In this document: in pieces, positions 9,150 through 17,143 of the stretch | Layout: every line of letters starts with the position of its first letter | Position numbering within the stretch: the first letter of the stretch is position 1 | NCBI RefSeq assembly: GCF_038002825.1 | Contig: NZ_JBBODF010000001.1 | Coordinates: 6,262,001 to 6,326,000 of the forward strand | DNA from: Paenibacillus sp. FSL H8-0048 | GTDB taxonomy: Bacteria > Bacillota > Bacilli > Paenibacillales > Paenibacillaceae | Direction: 5' to 3' | Length of the DNA stretch: 64,000 nt | Program-made: the position numbers and the translations under genes | The notes under the pieces: generated by a model | Seen by the model: the letters and a program-made list of their open reading frames with translations, nothing else | What the model was told of the DNA's origin: nothing | Database searches by the model: none

Positions 9150-10067
9150 ATGGAGTATTTTATAGTAAACGTAATGACCGAATTTCAGACTCAGATCGAC
9201 CGGTACTTCAGGGTGAAGCTGCTGCACGAAGCGGCCCAGGCGGCCATCAAGATAAAGTGTTCAGAATCATTGCTGTTTGGTAAAATGACCCTGCTGCACT
9301 ACCGGATGTTCGGCGGGAAGGATACCGGGATATATAAAGCGGCTGCTGCCGTGGAAATGATGATTCTGGCGCTTGATATTATCGATGACATACAGGATGA
9401 GGATCATACAGATATGCCGTGGTGCCGGATGCCCAAGGAGATCGCCCTTAATCTGGCCCTCGGTTTCCTCAGCCTCTCCCAGGAGGCTCTGCTCCGCAGT
9501 GGTTGGCCTGCCGAACAGGTCCGAAGCATTGCAGCATTATTCAACGATCAGCTTCTGGCAGCCATTAACGGACAGACGCTAGACCTGCTCAATGAAATTG
9601 AGACCGAAGAGGATTACCTCAGCATGGTGCGGCAGAAGTCAGCGGCGCTCCTTGTATGTGCCTGTATGACCGGTGTAATTCTGGCTACGGGAAGTGCAGA
9701 TCAGCGCGTAGCCGAATATGCCGAAGAGATCGGAATTGCTGCCCAGATCAAGAATGACTACCGGGATCTGTTGAACTGGGATGGCAAAAATGATTTCATC
9801 CGCCGCAAGCGGACGTTGCCCCTGCTGTTCCTGCTTGCAGAGATCGGGGAGAACGATAAGTGGATTGCGGAATGCTTTGCCGGCAGCCTGGAGCCGGAGG
9901 ATGTGCTGCACCGGTTCGCGGAATTCGGCGAGGCGGTGGAACGTACGGGCACCCAGCTGTATACCTCGGTGCGGATGCGTTCGCATTATTACCGGTTTCT
10001 GGAGGTCATTGAACGTATGGAACTGGATTCCAAGTGGCGGGATCTCATTATTGAGGCCGCAATGTAG
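9150..10067 (+). CDS. comQ: ComQ-like pheromone isoprenyl transferase
   Basis: 305 residues with the all-alpha polyprenyl synthase fold. The first Asp-rich motif is DDIQD at residues 79-83 and the second is the weakened NDYRD at 202-206, the kind of divergence seen in ComQ relative to housekeeping farnesyl/geranylgeranyl synthases. ComQ attaches a farnesyl or geranyl group to a Trp of the ComX precursor and is needed for its cleavage and release. The assignment rests mainly on the gene order comQ-comX-comP-comA found here. The ATG at 9150 follows a GGGGGA stretch; an ATG at 9174 is an alternative start. Confidence 0.83.
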   Translation: MEYFIVNVMTEFQTQIDRYFRVKLLHEAAQAAIKIKCSESLLFGKMTLLHYRMFGGKDTGIYKAAAAVEMMILALDIIDDIQDEDHTDMPWCRMPKEIALNLALGFLSLSQEALLRSGWPAEQVRSIAALFNDQLLAAINGQTLDLLNEIETEEDYLSMVRQKSAALLVCACMTGVILATGSADQRVAEYAEEIGIAAQIKNDYRDLLNWDGKNDFIRRKRTLPLLFLLAEIGENDKWIAECFAGSLEPEDVLHRFAEFGEAVERTGTQLYTSVRMRSHYYRFLEVIERMELDSKWRDLIIEAAM

Positions 10068-10090
10068 TGCCCGGAGCCACGCAATACCGC

Positions 10091-10106
10091 ATGCGGGGAA
10101 CCGCAA
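10091..10106. promoter_or_regulatory. Probable ComA box in front of comX
   Basis: ATGCGG-GGAA-CCGCAA matches 11 of the 12 defined positions of the Bacillus ComA binding dyad TTGCGG-N4-CCGCAA. It lies between comQ and comX, and its centre is about 30 bases upstream of a TATAAT at 10129-10134. The sequence at the expected -35 position (10106-10111) is poor, as expected of a promoter that needs an activator. It suggests that phosphorylated ComA activates comX. Matching by eye only. Confidence 0.7.
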
Positions 10107-10128
10107 CAGATTGGCGGTAATTACGGGC

Positions 10129-10134
10129 TATAAT
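10129..10134 (+). promoter_or_regulatory. -10 element of the comX promoter
   Basis: A consensus TATAAT lies 79 bases before the comX start with no good -35 hexamer at 17 bases upstream; the ComA-like dyad ends exactly where the -35 would begin. The predicted leader of about 70 bases contains an inverted repeat, TATTGGTT (10164-10171) and AACCAATA (10188-10195), just before the ribosome site AAGGGGGAG. Confidence 0.55.
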
Positions 10135-10212
10135 GTCGTTTTGCCCGGGGGGATAACCTGATATATTGGTTGCAGGAAGAAGAAACGAACCAATAATAAG
10201 GGGGAGCAAATT

Positions 10213-10392
10213 ATGTTACAAGAAATCATCCGTAAGCTGGTAAAAGAGCCGGGGTCCCTAATGCAGCTACAGAGCGGACAGCTTCAGCTTGCCGGAATGT
10301 CTGTGCTGGAAGAGCGGGCCCTGATGGATGTTATGAACAGCCGCGATAAAGATAACGGCCAGACTCTTCTTAGAGAGATGTACTGGTGTTAA
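10213..10392 (+). CDS. comX: ComX-like quorum-sensing pheromone precursor
   Basis: A 59-codon gene with ATG at 10213 preceded by AAGGGGGAG at a six-base spacing. It begins MLQEIIRKLVKEP and ends LLREMYWC. ComX precursors are 50-75 residues, start with a similar amphipathic helix and carry a Trp within a few residues of the C-terminus that ComQ isoprenylates; the mature pheromone is the last 5-10 residues. Here the Trp is the penultimate residue, followed by a C-terminal Cys, which is unusual and gives a second possible modification site. It sits between comQ and comP, 33 bases before the comP start. Identification is by size, termini and synteny. Confidence 0.82.
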   Translation: MLQEIIRKLVKEPGSLMQLQSGQLQLAGMSVLEERALMDVMNSRDKDNGQTLLREMYWC

Positions 10393-10425
10393 AAGCATAT
10401 AATTTATTCCTGGAGGCTTGTCTCA

Positions 10426-12807
10426 TTGCCTAAATTATCTAGCCATCATCCCAAAATTATTGCGGGCCTGTCCATTTTTGTTCTCTTGGCCGCATATTTG
10501 ACCTATGTGATTCTATCACGCCCTGTGATAGGAATCGATGTGAAGTTAACGCCGCAAGGCGGAGTTACTGTAACTAGCGTTGCAGCGGGCAGCTGGAGCG
10601 AGCATAAAATTCACCCCGGAGATACGGTTCTTAAGGCTAACGGGGAAGATCCGCTGCTTCTGGAGACGATCCGCAAATACAACAGTATTGAGAATGTGGA
10701 TTCACTCGTCATTCAGCATACGGAACCGGGCGGCAACCCGGTGACTTCCAGCTTGGAGGTTGAGCCGGGCTTGTCTGCGCATGAGCTGATCTTCCGTCTG
10801 GTGATCCCCGGCATTTCTTTGCTGCTGCTCTTCGGATTCTCCGTATACGTATACCGGAAAAAGCGGAATGACCGTGCTGCGCTGCAGCTCATTCTGTTTT
10901 TTCTCAGTATCGGGCTAAGCTACTTCAGTTCAACGCCCTCCGGGATGGCGGATAAGGTTGGGAGAGTGTGTCTGGGTACCAGCTTCGCTGTTGTTCCCGT
11001 TTTTTTCGTTCACTTTATGCAGGCTTATCTTCAAAGGTTCAAGGAGCCGTTCCTGTCCAGAGCCGTTCTGAACGTTATGTATGTCTGTGCAGGTCTGGTA
11101 AGTGTGCTGATGATTCTGGATGTGGCGCTGACCCGGCGGATTCATCCGCTTGAAACGCAAACGCTGCTGATCTTTTTTGTAGCCGCTAATTTCCTGATTG
11201 TCTATAAGCTGATTTCGGGCTTCCGCCAGCACCGGGCAGGTGAGCTGCATACCTTGTTCAAGTTTGCCTTGACGGCGCATGCGGTGGCTTTTTCACCGTT
11301 CCTGCTGTTTAACGCTTTGCCAGGACTGTTTGGCGTGACGTTTATTTCCGCAGAAATGACCGCGATCTTTGTATATGCGATTCCTGTGGTCTACTTTTAC
11401 CTTTTCGTGACCCATAGACTGTTTGATATCGATTTTCTGCTTAACCGGCTGTTCTATTATACGGCGCTGTCGCTGGTTCCCGCGCTGCTGATCCTTGGTG
11501 TTATGGGCCTGCTGATTCACCAGAATCCGTACGGCTGGATTGTCTGGGTGCAAATTTTTCTCGCGGTATATCTGATGATCACGCTGTTTCTGTTCTTCAA
11601 GGAACTGATGGATTACCGGCTGCGTCCTTATTTCATGAAGGATTTACAGGATTTCCAGGGGAGTATTGACCGTTTCTCCAAACGCATCTCGAAGGTGATG
11701 AAGCGGTCGGACCTGGAGCAATTTCTGGAGCGGGAGATTGGACTGGTGCTGGCGGTACGTACGGTTTCTTTTCTGGAGATTACGCGCGGGAGTGAGCAGG
11801 GTAAGGCGAGTGTGACCAGTGACGGGAGAGCCGATCCGCGGATAGAGCAGGACCTGGAGCAGGCGGTCAATGGTCTTGCCGCTGGTGAAATGACCCGGAT
11901 GTATCAGGGGATTTGCCTGGTGATTGGAAATTATGGTCCCTCCCGGCATATTCTCTGGCTCGATGACAAAACAAACTACACCAGTTTTAACTATGCTGAG
12001 AAAAACTGGCTGAAAACCTTAGCGCATTATAGCAGCATTATCTACGAGAACCTGTATCTTGTAGCGGGATTGATTGAGAATCTGGAGGGTGAAATCAAGA
12101 ACCGCAATGCGCTGGCTCCGCCATGGGTGCTGCGTCTGATCTTCACCCTGTCAGAGAACGAACGCCGCCGGCTGGCCTCCGACCTGCATGATGCGGCACT
12201 TCAGGATCAGCTGATCTGGTACCGCAAGCTGGAATCGCTGATGCTGGACTACCCGATGGAGCCTGGCCTGCTTGTTCAGCTCGACCAGATTAAGGAAGGG
12301 CTCCTTGATGTAATCCATCAGATCCGGCAGACCTGCAATGAGCTTAGGCCGCCGCTGTTAATGGAGATGGGGATTGTGGAAGCCTTGAAGCAGCTGATCC
12401 AGCAGGAGCAGATCCGTTCCGATTACACGGTAGAGCTTCAGACGGAGCCTGATACCATAGAAATGGATGATGTCCAGATTCTGGCGGTGTACCGCATCGT
12501 TCAGGAGCTGCTCAGAAATGCAGACAAACATGCCAAGGCCTCACACATCATATTGTCGCTGGAATCCCATAGCGGTAGATTATACTTCTATTATAAGGAT
12601 AACGGGAAAGGGCTGGATCTCAAGGAGCTCAAGGATTCATTCGGTCACATGGGGATATCTGGTATTCAGGAGCGTGTGCGGAGTCTGGACGGCGAGATCA
12701 AATTTGCATCGGCGCCGGATCAGGGTTTTGAAGTACGGCTTGTGCTTCCGCTGACAGCCGGCATTCAAGAAGGAGGTTATGATGATGATTCGTATATTAC
12801 TGGTTGA
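10426..12807 (+). CDS. comP: ComP-like membrane histidine kinase
   Basis: 793 residues. The start is TTG at 10426 with TGGAGG (10411-10416) nine bases upstream. Residues about 12-30 form a first membrane segment, followed by an extracytoplasmic PDZ-like domain (about 35-115), then a block of seven or more membrane helices to about residue 390, a linker, a HisKA_3 phospho-acceptor (DLHDAALQDQL with His588) and a HATPase_c domain (N-box LLRNADKHAKA, later MGISGIQERV). This is the arrangement of Bacillus ComP, which senses extracellular ComX and phosphorylates ComA. The 3' end overlaps the ComA gene. Confidence 0.9.
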   Translation: MPKLSSHHPKIIAGLSIFVLLAAYLTYVILSRPVIGIDVKLTPQGGVTVTSVAAGSWSEHKIHPGDTVLKANGEDPLLLETIRKYNSIENVDSLVIQHTEPGGNPVTSSLEVEPGLSAHELIFRLVIPGISLLLLFGFSVYVYRKKRNDRAALQLILFFLSIGLSYFSSTPSGMADKVGRVCLGTSFAVVPVFFVHFMQAYLQRFKEPFLSRAVLNVMYVCAGLVSVLMILDVALTRRIHPLETQTLLIFFVAANFLIVYKLISGFRQHRAGELHTLFKFALTAHAVAFSPFLLFNALPGLFGVTFISAEMTAIFVYAIPVVYFYLFVTHRLFDIDFLLNRLFYYTALSLVPALLILGVMGLLIHQNPYGWIVWVQIFLAVYLMITLFLFFKELMDYRLRPYFMKDLQDFQGSIDRFSKRISKVMKRSDLEQFLEREIGLVLAVRTVSFLEITRGSEQGKASVTSDGRADPRIEQDLEQAVNGLAAGEMTRMYQGICLVIGNYGPSRHILWLDDKTNYTSFNYAEKNWLKTLAHYSSIIYENLYLVAGLIENLEGEIKNRNALAPPWVLRLIFTLSENERRRLASDLHDAALQDQLIWYRKLESLMLDYPMEPGLLVQLDQIKEGLLDVIHQIRQTCNELRPPLLMEMGIVEALKQLIQQEQIRSDYTVELQTEPDTIEMDDVQILAVYRIVQELLRNADKHAKASHIILSLESHSGRLYFYYKDNGKGLDLKELKDSFGHMGISGIQERVRSLDGEIKFASAPDQGFEVRLVLPLTAGIQEGGYDDDSYITG

Positions 12808-13444
12808 CGATCATCCATCGGTTTGCGAAGGGACCAAAAATATGATCGAGCAGGACCCCGAGATGGATGTAACCGTGTCGTACAGCTCACCGGAGGCCCT
12901 GGAAATGGCTAAATCGGGGGAATACGACCTGATGCTGTTTGATCTGAATATCCCTGTACTAAGCGGACTTGAGCTGACCAAGCGGCTGATCAGCATCAAT
13001 CCGGAATTCCGGATTCTGATCTATACAGGCTACGAGATCAGCTCAAACTTCAACATTCTGGTGGAAGCCGGCGTCTCGGGCATAGTCAGCAAAACAGCGA
13101 GCAGAGAACAGCTGCTTACCGCCATCCGCTGTGCGCTCCGGGGAGAATCCGTTATCCCTGTCAGCCTGCTCAGGCAGCTTCGCCGCAGTGACATGCGGGT
13201 GTCTGCCTCCCGTGATGAGCAGCAGATGGAAGATATCTCTATTAACGAGCGGGAGCAGGAGATTCTGCAGGAGGTGGCGGACGGCCGCAGCAATAAGGAC
13301 ATTGCCAGTAAGCTGCTGATGAGCCAGCGTACCGTAGAGTATAATCTGACCCGGGTGTTCGAGAAGCTTGGCGTTCATTCCCGTTCCGAGGCTACGGTGA
13401 AGGCCAAGCAACTGGGACTAATCGGAGACCGCAATTTCTTATAG
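12785..13444 (+). CDS. comA: ComA-like NarL/LuxR-family response regulator
   Basis: 219 residues from the third of three adjacent ATG codons; AGGAGG at 12771-12776 gives an eight-base spacing to 12785 but only two to 12779. A receiver domain occupies residues 1-120 (acidic pocket DD near 8-9, phospho-acceptor Asp53 in MLFDLNIP, YTGYE and KTAS) and a LuxR-type helix-turn-helix follows (LTRVFEKLGVHSRSEA). The YTGYE segment and overall length resemble Bacillus ComA. It should bind the dyad at 10091 and perhaps promoters of the RiPP operon outside the window. Confidence 0.9.
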   Translation: MIRILLVDDHPSVCEGTKNMIEQDPEMDVTVSYSSPEALEMAKSGEYDLMLFDLNIPVLSGLELTKRLISINPEFRILIYTGYEISSNFNILVEAGVSGIVSKTASREQLLTAIRCALRGESVIPVSLLRQLRRSDMRVSASRDEQQMEDISINEREQEILQEVADGRSNKDIASKLLMSQRTVEYNLTRVFEKLGVHSRSEATVKAKQLGLIGDRNFL

Positions 13445-14581
13445 GCCTCCCCGCTCGTACCAATACCCCGGAATTCCCCGCGCAAGACGCAGCAGTGCTT
13501 CCAGGAAGAAATAATCGCCCCAGATCATGAAATCATCCGGGGAGGCGTTGCCTCTGACCGAATAGGAGCCGTGCCGCAGAAATCCCTCTTCTGACGGGTG
13601 GCCTGCGGTGAAGTAGTGACTGATCAGCGAGTCCATGGATTGGTTCACAGCATTACTGAAATAGTCCCTGTCCGGATCATTCCCCGGCAGATGCTCCAGC
13701 AGCTCCAAGAGACCGCATACGGTGATGGCGGAGGCGGAGCTGTCGCGCGGGGTACCTTCCTCCTGCGGAGCATCGAAATCCCAATAAGCTACATGGTCAG
13801 CAGGGAGATGCTCCACGAAGTAGCGGGCCATTCTTTTGGAGGCTTCGAGGTAATGAGGCTCCTGGAAGCTGCGGTAGGCGAGAGCGAAGCCGTAGACACC
13901 CCAGGCCTGTCCCCGCGTCCAGGTGGAGCCGTCCTGATACCCTTGTGCTGTTCCCCCGCGAAGGGCATCCCCCGTCTGCTGGTCGAAATAAAAGGTATGG
14001 TAAGAAGAGTCGTCGCCCCTCACCAGGAAGCGGCGGCTTGTCTCGGCGTGAATACGGGCTGCCCTGGCATAGGCCGGGTCGCCGGTCTGTCCGCTGGCCC
14101 AGCAGAGGAGCGGCAGATTCATCAGGCAGTCGATAATGATCCGTCCGCCGTTGTCTTCATCGCCCTCGGCCCCCCAAGCCTGAAAGAGCTGCGGACCGGG
14201 GCGCCAGCGCTTCATTAGCTGGTCCGCTGCCTGCAAGGCGAGCAGGCGCGAGGCTTCATCCTTGTCTGCAATCCAGCGGGCCTTGGCCGAGAGCGAGTAG
14301 AGGAAGCCGATGTCGTGGTGATCCAGCGCCTGCCCGTCCCGCATGCGCTGGCGGAAGGAGTCAGTCGCCTGGATGGCGGCGGCACGAATCTCCGGGTCCC
14401 GGCTGTATTCATAGCTTAGCCATAGAATGCCGGGCCAGAAGCCCTCCGTCCAGTTGGTGTGGTCGGTCAGATGATATTTGCCGTCCCCCATACTTACAAT
14501 CGGAAACCTCTCCCCAAATCGCTTCACATTAAGCCGCGTAGTCGTAAGCGTCTGCTCAATCGCCTGCTCCCAGTTCATCAT
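13439..14581 (-). CDS. GH88 unsaturated glucuronyl/rhamnogalacturonyl hydrolase
   Basis: 380 residues. The start at 14581 is chosen among several in-frame ATGs because GGAGG lies 11 bases upstream; 14599 is the longest alternative. The (alpha/alpha)6 barrel signature of GH88 is visible: TNWTEGFWPGILW, DHHDIGFLYS (likely first active-site Asp), IIDCLMNLPLLCWA (second Asp), STWTRGQAWGVYGFA and DSSASAI. Such enzymes remove the 4,5-unsaturated uronic acid left by polysaccharide lyases, in the cytoplasm. No lyase or transporter gene lies next to it. It is convergent with comA and the two stop regions overlap by six bases with no visible terminator. Confidence 0.9.
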   Translation of the reverse strand: MMNWEQAIEQTLTTTRLNVKRFGERFPIVSMGDGKYHLTDHTNWTEGFWPGILWLSYEYSRDPEIRAAAIQATDSFRQRMRDGQALDHHDIGFLYSLSAKARWIADKDEASRLLALQAADQLMKRWRPGPQLFQAWGAEGDEDNGGRIIIDCLMNLPLLCWASGQTGDPAYARAARIHAETSRRFLVRGDDSSYHTFYFDQQTGDALRGGTAQGYQDGSTWTRGQAWGVYGFALAYRSFQEPHYLEASKRMARYFVEHLPADHVAYWDFDAPQEEGTPRDSSASAITVCGLLELLEHLPGNDPDRDYFSNAVNQSMDSLISHYFTAGHPSEEGFLRHGSYSVRGNASPDDFMIWGDYFFLEALLRLARGIPGYWYERGGL

Positions 14582-14688
14582 ACCCGCCATAACCTCCATA
14601 ATATCGCTATAGTGTGCTCAACCACATTATAAGCCGATCAAGCTGTAGGTTTGTTGCACAAATCTATAGATATATTGCGGATCTGCTA

Positions 14689-15147
14689 TCAACGGACCTG
14701 CCCGTAGACGCTCCAGCTGTTGACTGAATGACCGGCGGCGAACAGACAGGCCGGAACAATGAACAGCCAGGACTGGAGCCAAACGCCAAGCAGCAGGAAA
14801 TAGAGGGCCGGGAAGACGGCCATAGGAATGGGGATGCCGAGCCAAGGCTTGAACAGCACCGCAAAAGCTCTCCCGCTCCGGTAATAACGCACCCAGCAGC
14901 CGTAGTAAACCAGCATGCAGAGTGCCATCATTCCAGCGGATACTCCCAGGGGCTGAGCAGAAATCATTCGGCCGAAGAGAATAGGCATCATGAAGCAGGT
15001 GATCTGGCCTGCCCGTTCCAGGAGCGTGAAGACCAGCGGGGCGGAGTCCAGGGAGCCAGGAACACTCCGGGGCGGGAAGAATAGGAATATCAGATTCGGC
15101 AGTAATACGAGTAATGAGATGATAAAACCCTGAGCATGCAGTCCCAT
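14689..15147 (-). CDS. Small integral membrane protein, unknown function
   Basis: 152 residues from the ATG at 15147, which has AGAAGGA eight bases upstream. Four or five hydrophobic segments span almost the entire length (for example IISLLVLLPNLIFLFF, MMALCMLVYYGCWV, AVFPALYFLLLGVWL). I recognise no family. It is divergent from the LytTR/ABC module and shares the 110-base intergenic region with it. An overlapping alternative frame at 14627-15205 lacks a ribosome site and was not preferred. Confidence 0.6.
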   Translation of the reverse strand: MGLHAQGFIISLLVLLPNLIFLFFPPRSVPGSLDSAPLVFTLLERAGQITCFMMPILFGRMISAQPLGVSAGMMALCMLVYYGCWVRYYRSGRAFAVLFKPWLGIPIPMAVFPALYFLLLGVWLQSWLFIVPACLFAAGHSVNSWSVYGQVR

Positions 15148-15187
15148 CGCAGAAATCCTTCTTCCTTTGCATAGATAGTGACCATAC

Positions 15188-15216
15188 CTGACAAATACAT
15201 GGCAAAACTCTATAAT
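15188..15216 (+). promoter_or_regulatory. Sigma-A-type promoter for the LytTR/ABC module
   Basis: CTGACA (15188-15193) and TATAAT (15211-15216) are separated by exactly 17 bases and lie 41 bases before the start of the LytTR gene at 15257. Confidence 0.6.
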
Positions 15217-15256
15217 TGCATTATATATCCTAGAGAGCCTGGAGCGGGAGGAAGAC

Positions 15257-16192
15257 ATGCAATTTCAACCTATATATGAAGACGGAGAATTAATAATGCC
15301 GAAGCTCGAGCTTGATCTGTCAGCGAACTCTTCGGTTGGTATTATCACAGATTTGAGGCGCAAGCAATTGTTAATGGAGCAATTGTCCCGGGATTCCGGC
15401 AATTATTTGTCGTGGGCCGGGCAGAACGAATATATGCGGCTCACGGTAGAGGAGCTGATCTCGTTTCTGATCCGGATGTCGGGACGCGAGGAGCGGGCGG
15501 CTGTGTTAACTGATTATTTTGCGCTGAAGGAGGAACGGAAGGTCAGATTGATGCAGCTCAGCTCTTCGAAAAGGGTGTATGTGACCCTGCTGCGGGCTTT
15601 TTTCGCCCATCAGTCCACGCTCGTATTGGAGGAGCCGTATTTCTATCTGGAGGAGCAGGACCGCCGCCAGCTGAAGCGGATACTGGATGACCTGGCGCAG
15701 CAGAAAAGGCTGCTCATTCTGACCTCGAATCTGGAGGATGCGCTGATCTCCTGTGATGTCATCTACCGGCTGAGCGGGTCCGGGCTTCATCAGCTGGATA
15801 TCCGCGATTCGGAAGAGGACAGGCAGGAGGCACAGAAGCAGGATGAGGCCAACATCACCTTACAGAAGGTCTCGACCAAACGGGAGGATAAGGTGATCTT
15901 ATTTGACCCGCCTGAGATTGATTTTATTGAAAGTGTAGAAGGCTCTATCCTGGTGCATGTCGGCGGTGAGCATTATGACTGTGCCCTGACCTTGACCCAG
16001 CTCGAAGCGCGGCTGCTGAATTTCGGCTTCTTCCGGTGCCACCGGTCCTACATCGTCAATCTGCAAAAGGTACGCGAGATCATTACCTGGACGAAGAACA
16101 GCTACAGTCTGCGGCTGAACACCGGCAAGGAGGCCGTGGTCCCGTTATCCCGCTCCAAATTGCAGGAACTTAAGGCACTGCTTAAGCTGTAA
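15257..16192 (+). CDS. LytTR regulator fused to a degenerate ABC-ATPase-like domain
   Basis: 311 residues; ATG at 15257 with GGGAGGA just upstream. Residues about 1-185 resemble the C-terminal half of an ABC ATPase: a Walker-B-like strand (STLVLEEP, with Glu for the usual Asp) and a switch-like segment ILTSNLEDALISCDVIYRL, but no Walker A or signature motif can be seen, so ATP hydrolysis is unlikely. Residues about 215-311 are a LytTR DNA-binding domain (FIESVEGSILVHV, FFRCHRSYIVNLQKV, LSRSKLQEL). It lies 105 bases before an ABC transporter pair and is probably its dedicated regulator. Autoregulation is likely but no operator was identified. Confidence 0.8.
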   Translation: MQFQPIYEDGELIMPKLELDLSANSSVGIITDLRRKQLLMEQLSRDSGNYLSWAGQNEYMRLTVEELISFLIRMSGREERAAVLTDYFALKEERKVRLMQLSSSKRVYVTLLRAFFAHQSTLVLEEPYFYLEEQDRRQLKRILDDLAQQKRLLILTSNLEDALISCDVIYRLSGSGLHQLDIRDSEEDRQEAQKQDEANITLQKVSTKREDKVILFDPPEIDFIESVEGSILVHVGGEHYDCALTLTQLEARLLNFGFFRCHRSYIVNLQKVREIITWTKNSYSLRLNTGKEAVVPLSRSKLQELKALLKL

Positions 16193-16297
16193 AAGGTACC
16201 GTTCAGGCCGGAATGGGTACAATTCACCCGGTTTTGGTGGCTGAAAGGCTGAATTCTGGATAACGTTAAGCCATCAACAACTAAAGGATGTGGCGAG

Positions 16298-17143
16298 ATG
16301 GCGGTTATTCAGGTAGAGCAGGTCCGCAAGACCTTCGGGGCGAGAGATGCGCTGACAGAGGTGTCCTTCAGTATTCCAAAGGGGGAGATTTTCGGGTTCC
16401 TTGGTCCGAGCGGTGCAGGGAAAACCACCTTGATTAAGATTCTGACTGCACAGCTGAAGCCGTCAGGCGGAGCGGCCAAAGTATTCGATCAGCCGGCAGA
16501 GGCGATGCAGCAGTCGGCCCAGAAGATGCGTTTTGGCATTCTGACCGATAACAGCGGCCTGTACGAGCGGTTGTCCATAGAGGAGAATCTGGAGCTGTAC
16601 CGGAAGCTGTATGAGCTTCCCCGCTCTGCGGTGGATCAGGTGCTGCAGTTCGTTAATTTGAGCAGTGAGCGCAAAAAGAAAACAAATACGCTGTCCAAAG
16701 GAATGCGTCAGCGGGTGATGCTGGCCTGCGCCATTATCCATGAGCCGGAGCTGCTGTTCCTGGATGAGCCGACCTCGGCACTGGACCCTGTGAATTCAGC
16801 GCATATCTATAAGGGCTTGCGTTATCTGAATGAGAAGGGCACGACCATCTTCATCACCACGCATGATATGGCGGAGGCAGAGCTGCTCTGTAACCGTGTG
16901 GCGATTCTCTACCAGGGACGCATCCAGACCATCGGCTCTCCGCGGGAGCTGAAGCGGCAGCACCGGGAGAACGTGATCCGGGTGGAGCTGACCAGCGGAG
17001 AGGCTCATGAGCTTCCGGTGGACGGGGATACGGCGGACCGGATCGCGGATTGGATGAAGCGGGGGCTCATTGAGCGGGTAGAGACGAAGGAACCGAGTCT
17101 GGGTGATATTTTTATCAAAATGACGGGAAGTGAGCTGCTATGA
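16298..17143 (+). CDS. ABC transporter ATP-binding protein
   Basis: 281 residues, ribosome site AAAGGATG upstream. Walker A is GPSGAGKT at residues 36-43, the signature is LSKGMRQR, Walker B is ELLFLDEPTSALDP and the switch His is in ITTHDM. The family is that of the ABC-2 exporters (drug, bacteriocin immunity, or lipid). The stop codon overlaps the ATG of the permease gene. Position after a LytTR regulator and downstream of a RiPP cluster makes an immunity role possible, but the substrate is unknown. Confidence 0.92.
   Translation: MAVIQVEQVRKTFGARDALTEVSFSIPKGEIFGFLGPSGAGKTTLIKILTAQLKPSGGAAKVFDQPAEAMQQSAQKMRFGILTDNSGLYERLSIEENLELYRKLYELPRSAVDQVLQFVNLSSERKKKTNTLSKGMRQRVMLACAIIHEPELLFLDEPTSALDPVNSAHIYKGLRYLNEKGTTIFITTHDMAEAELLCNRVAILYQGRIQTIGSPRELKRQHRENVIRVELTSGEAHELPVDGDTADRIADWMKRGLIERVETKEPSLGDIFIKMTGSELL

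Noticed and set aside
14627..15205. Alternative frame overlapping the small membrane protein
   Set aside because: No ribosome site and a Cys/His/Arg-rich product, whereas the overlapping frame has membrane helices and a good start.
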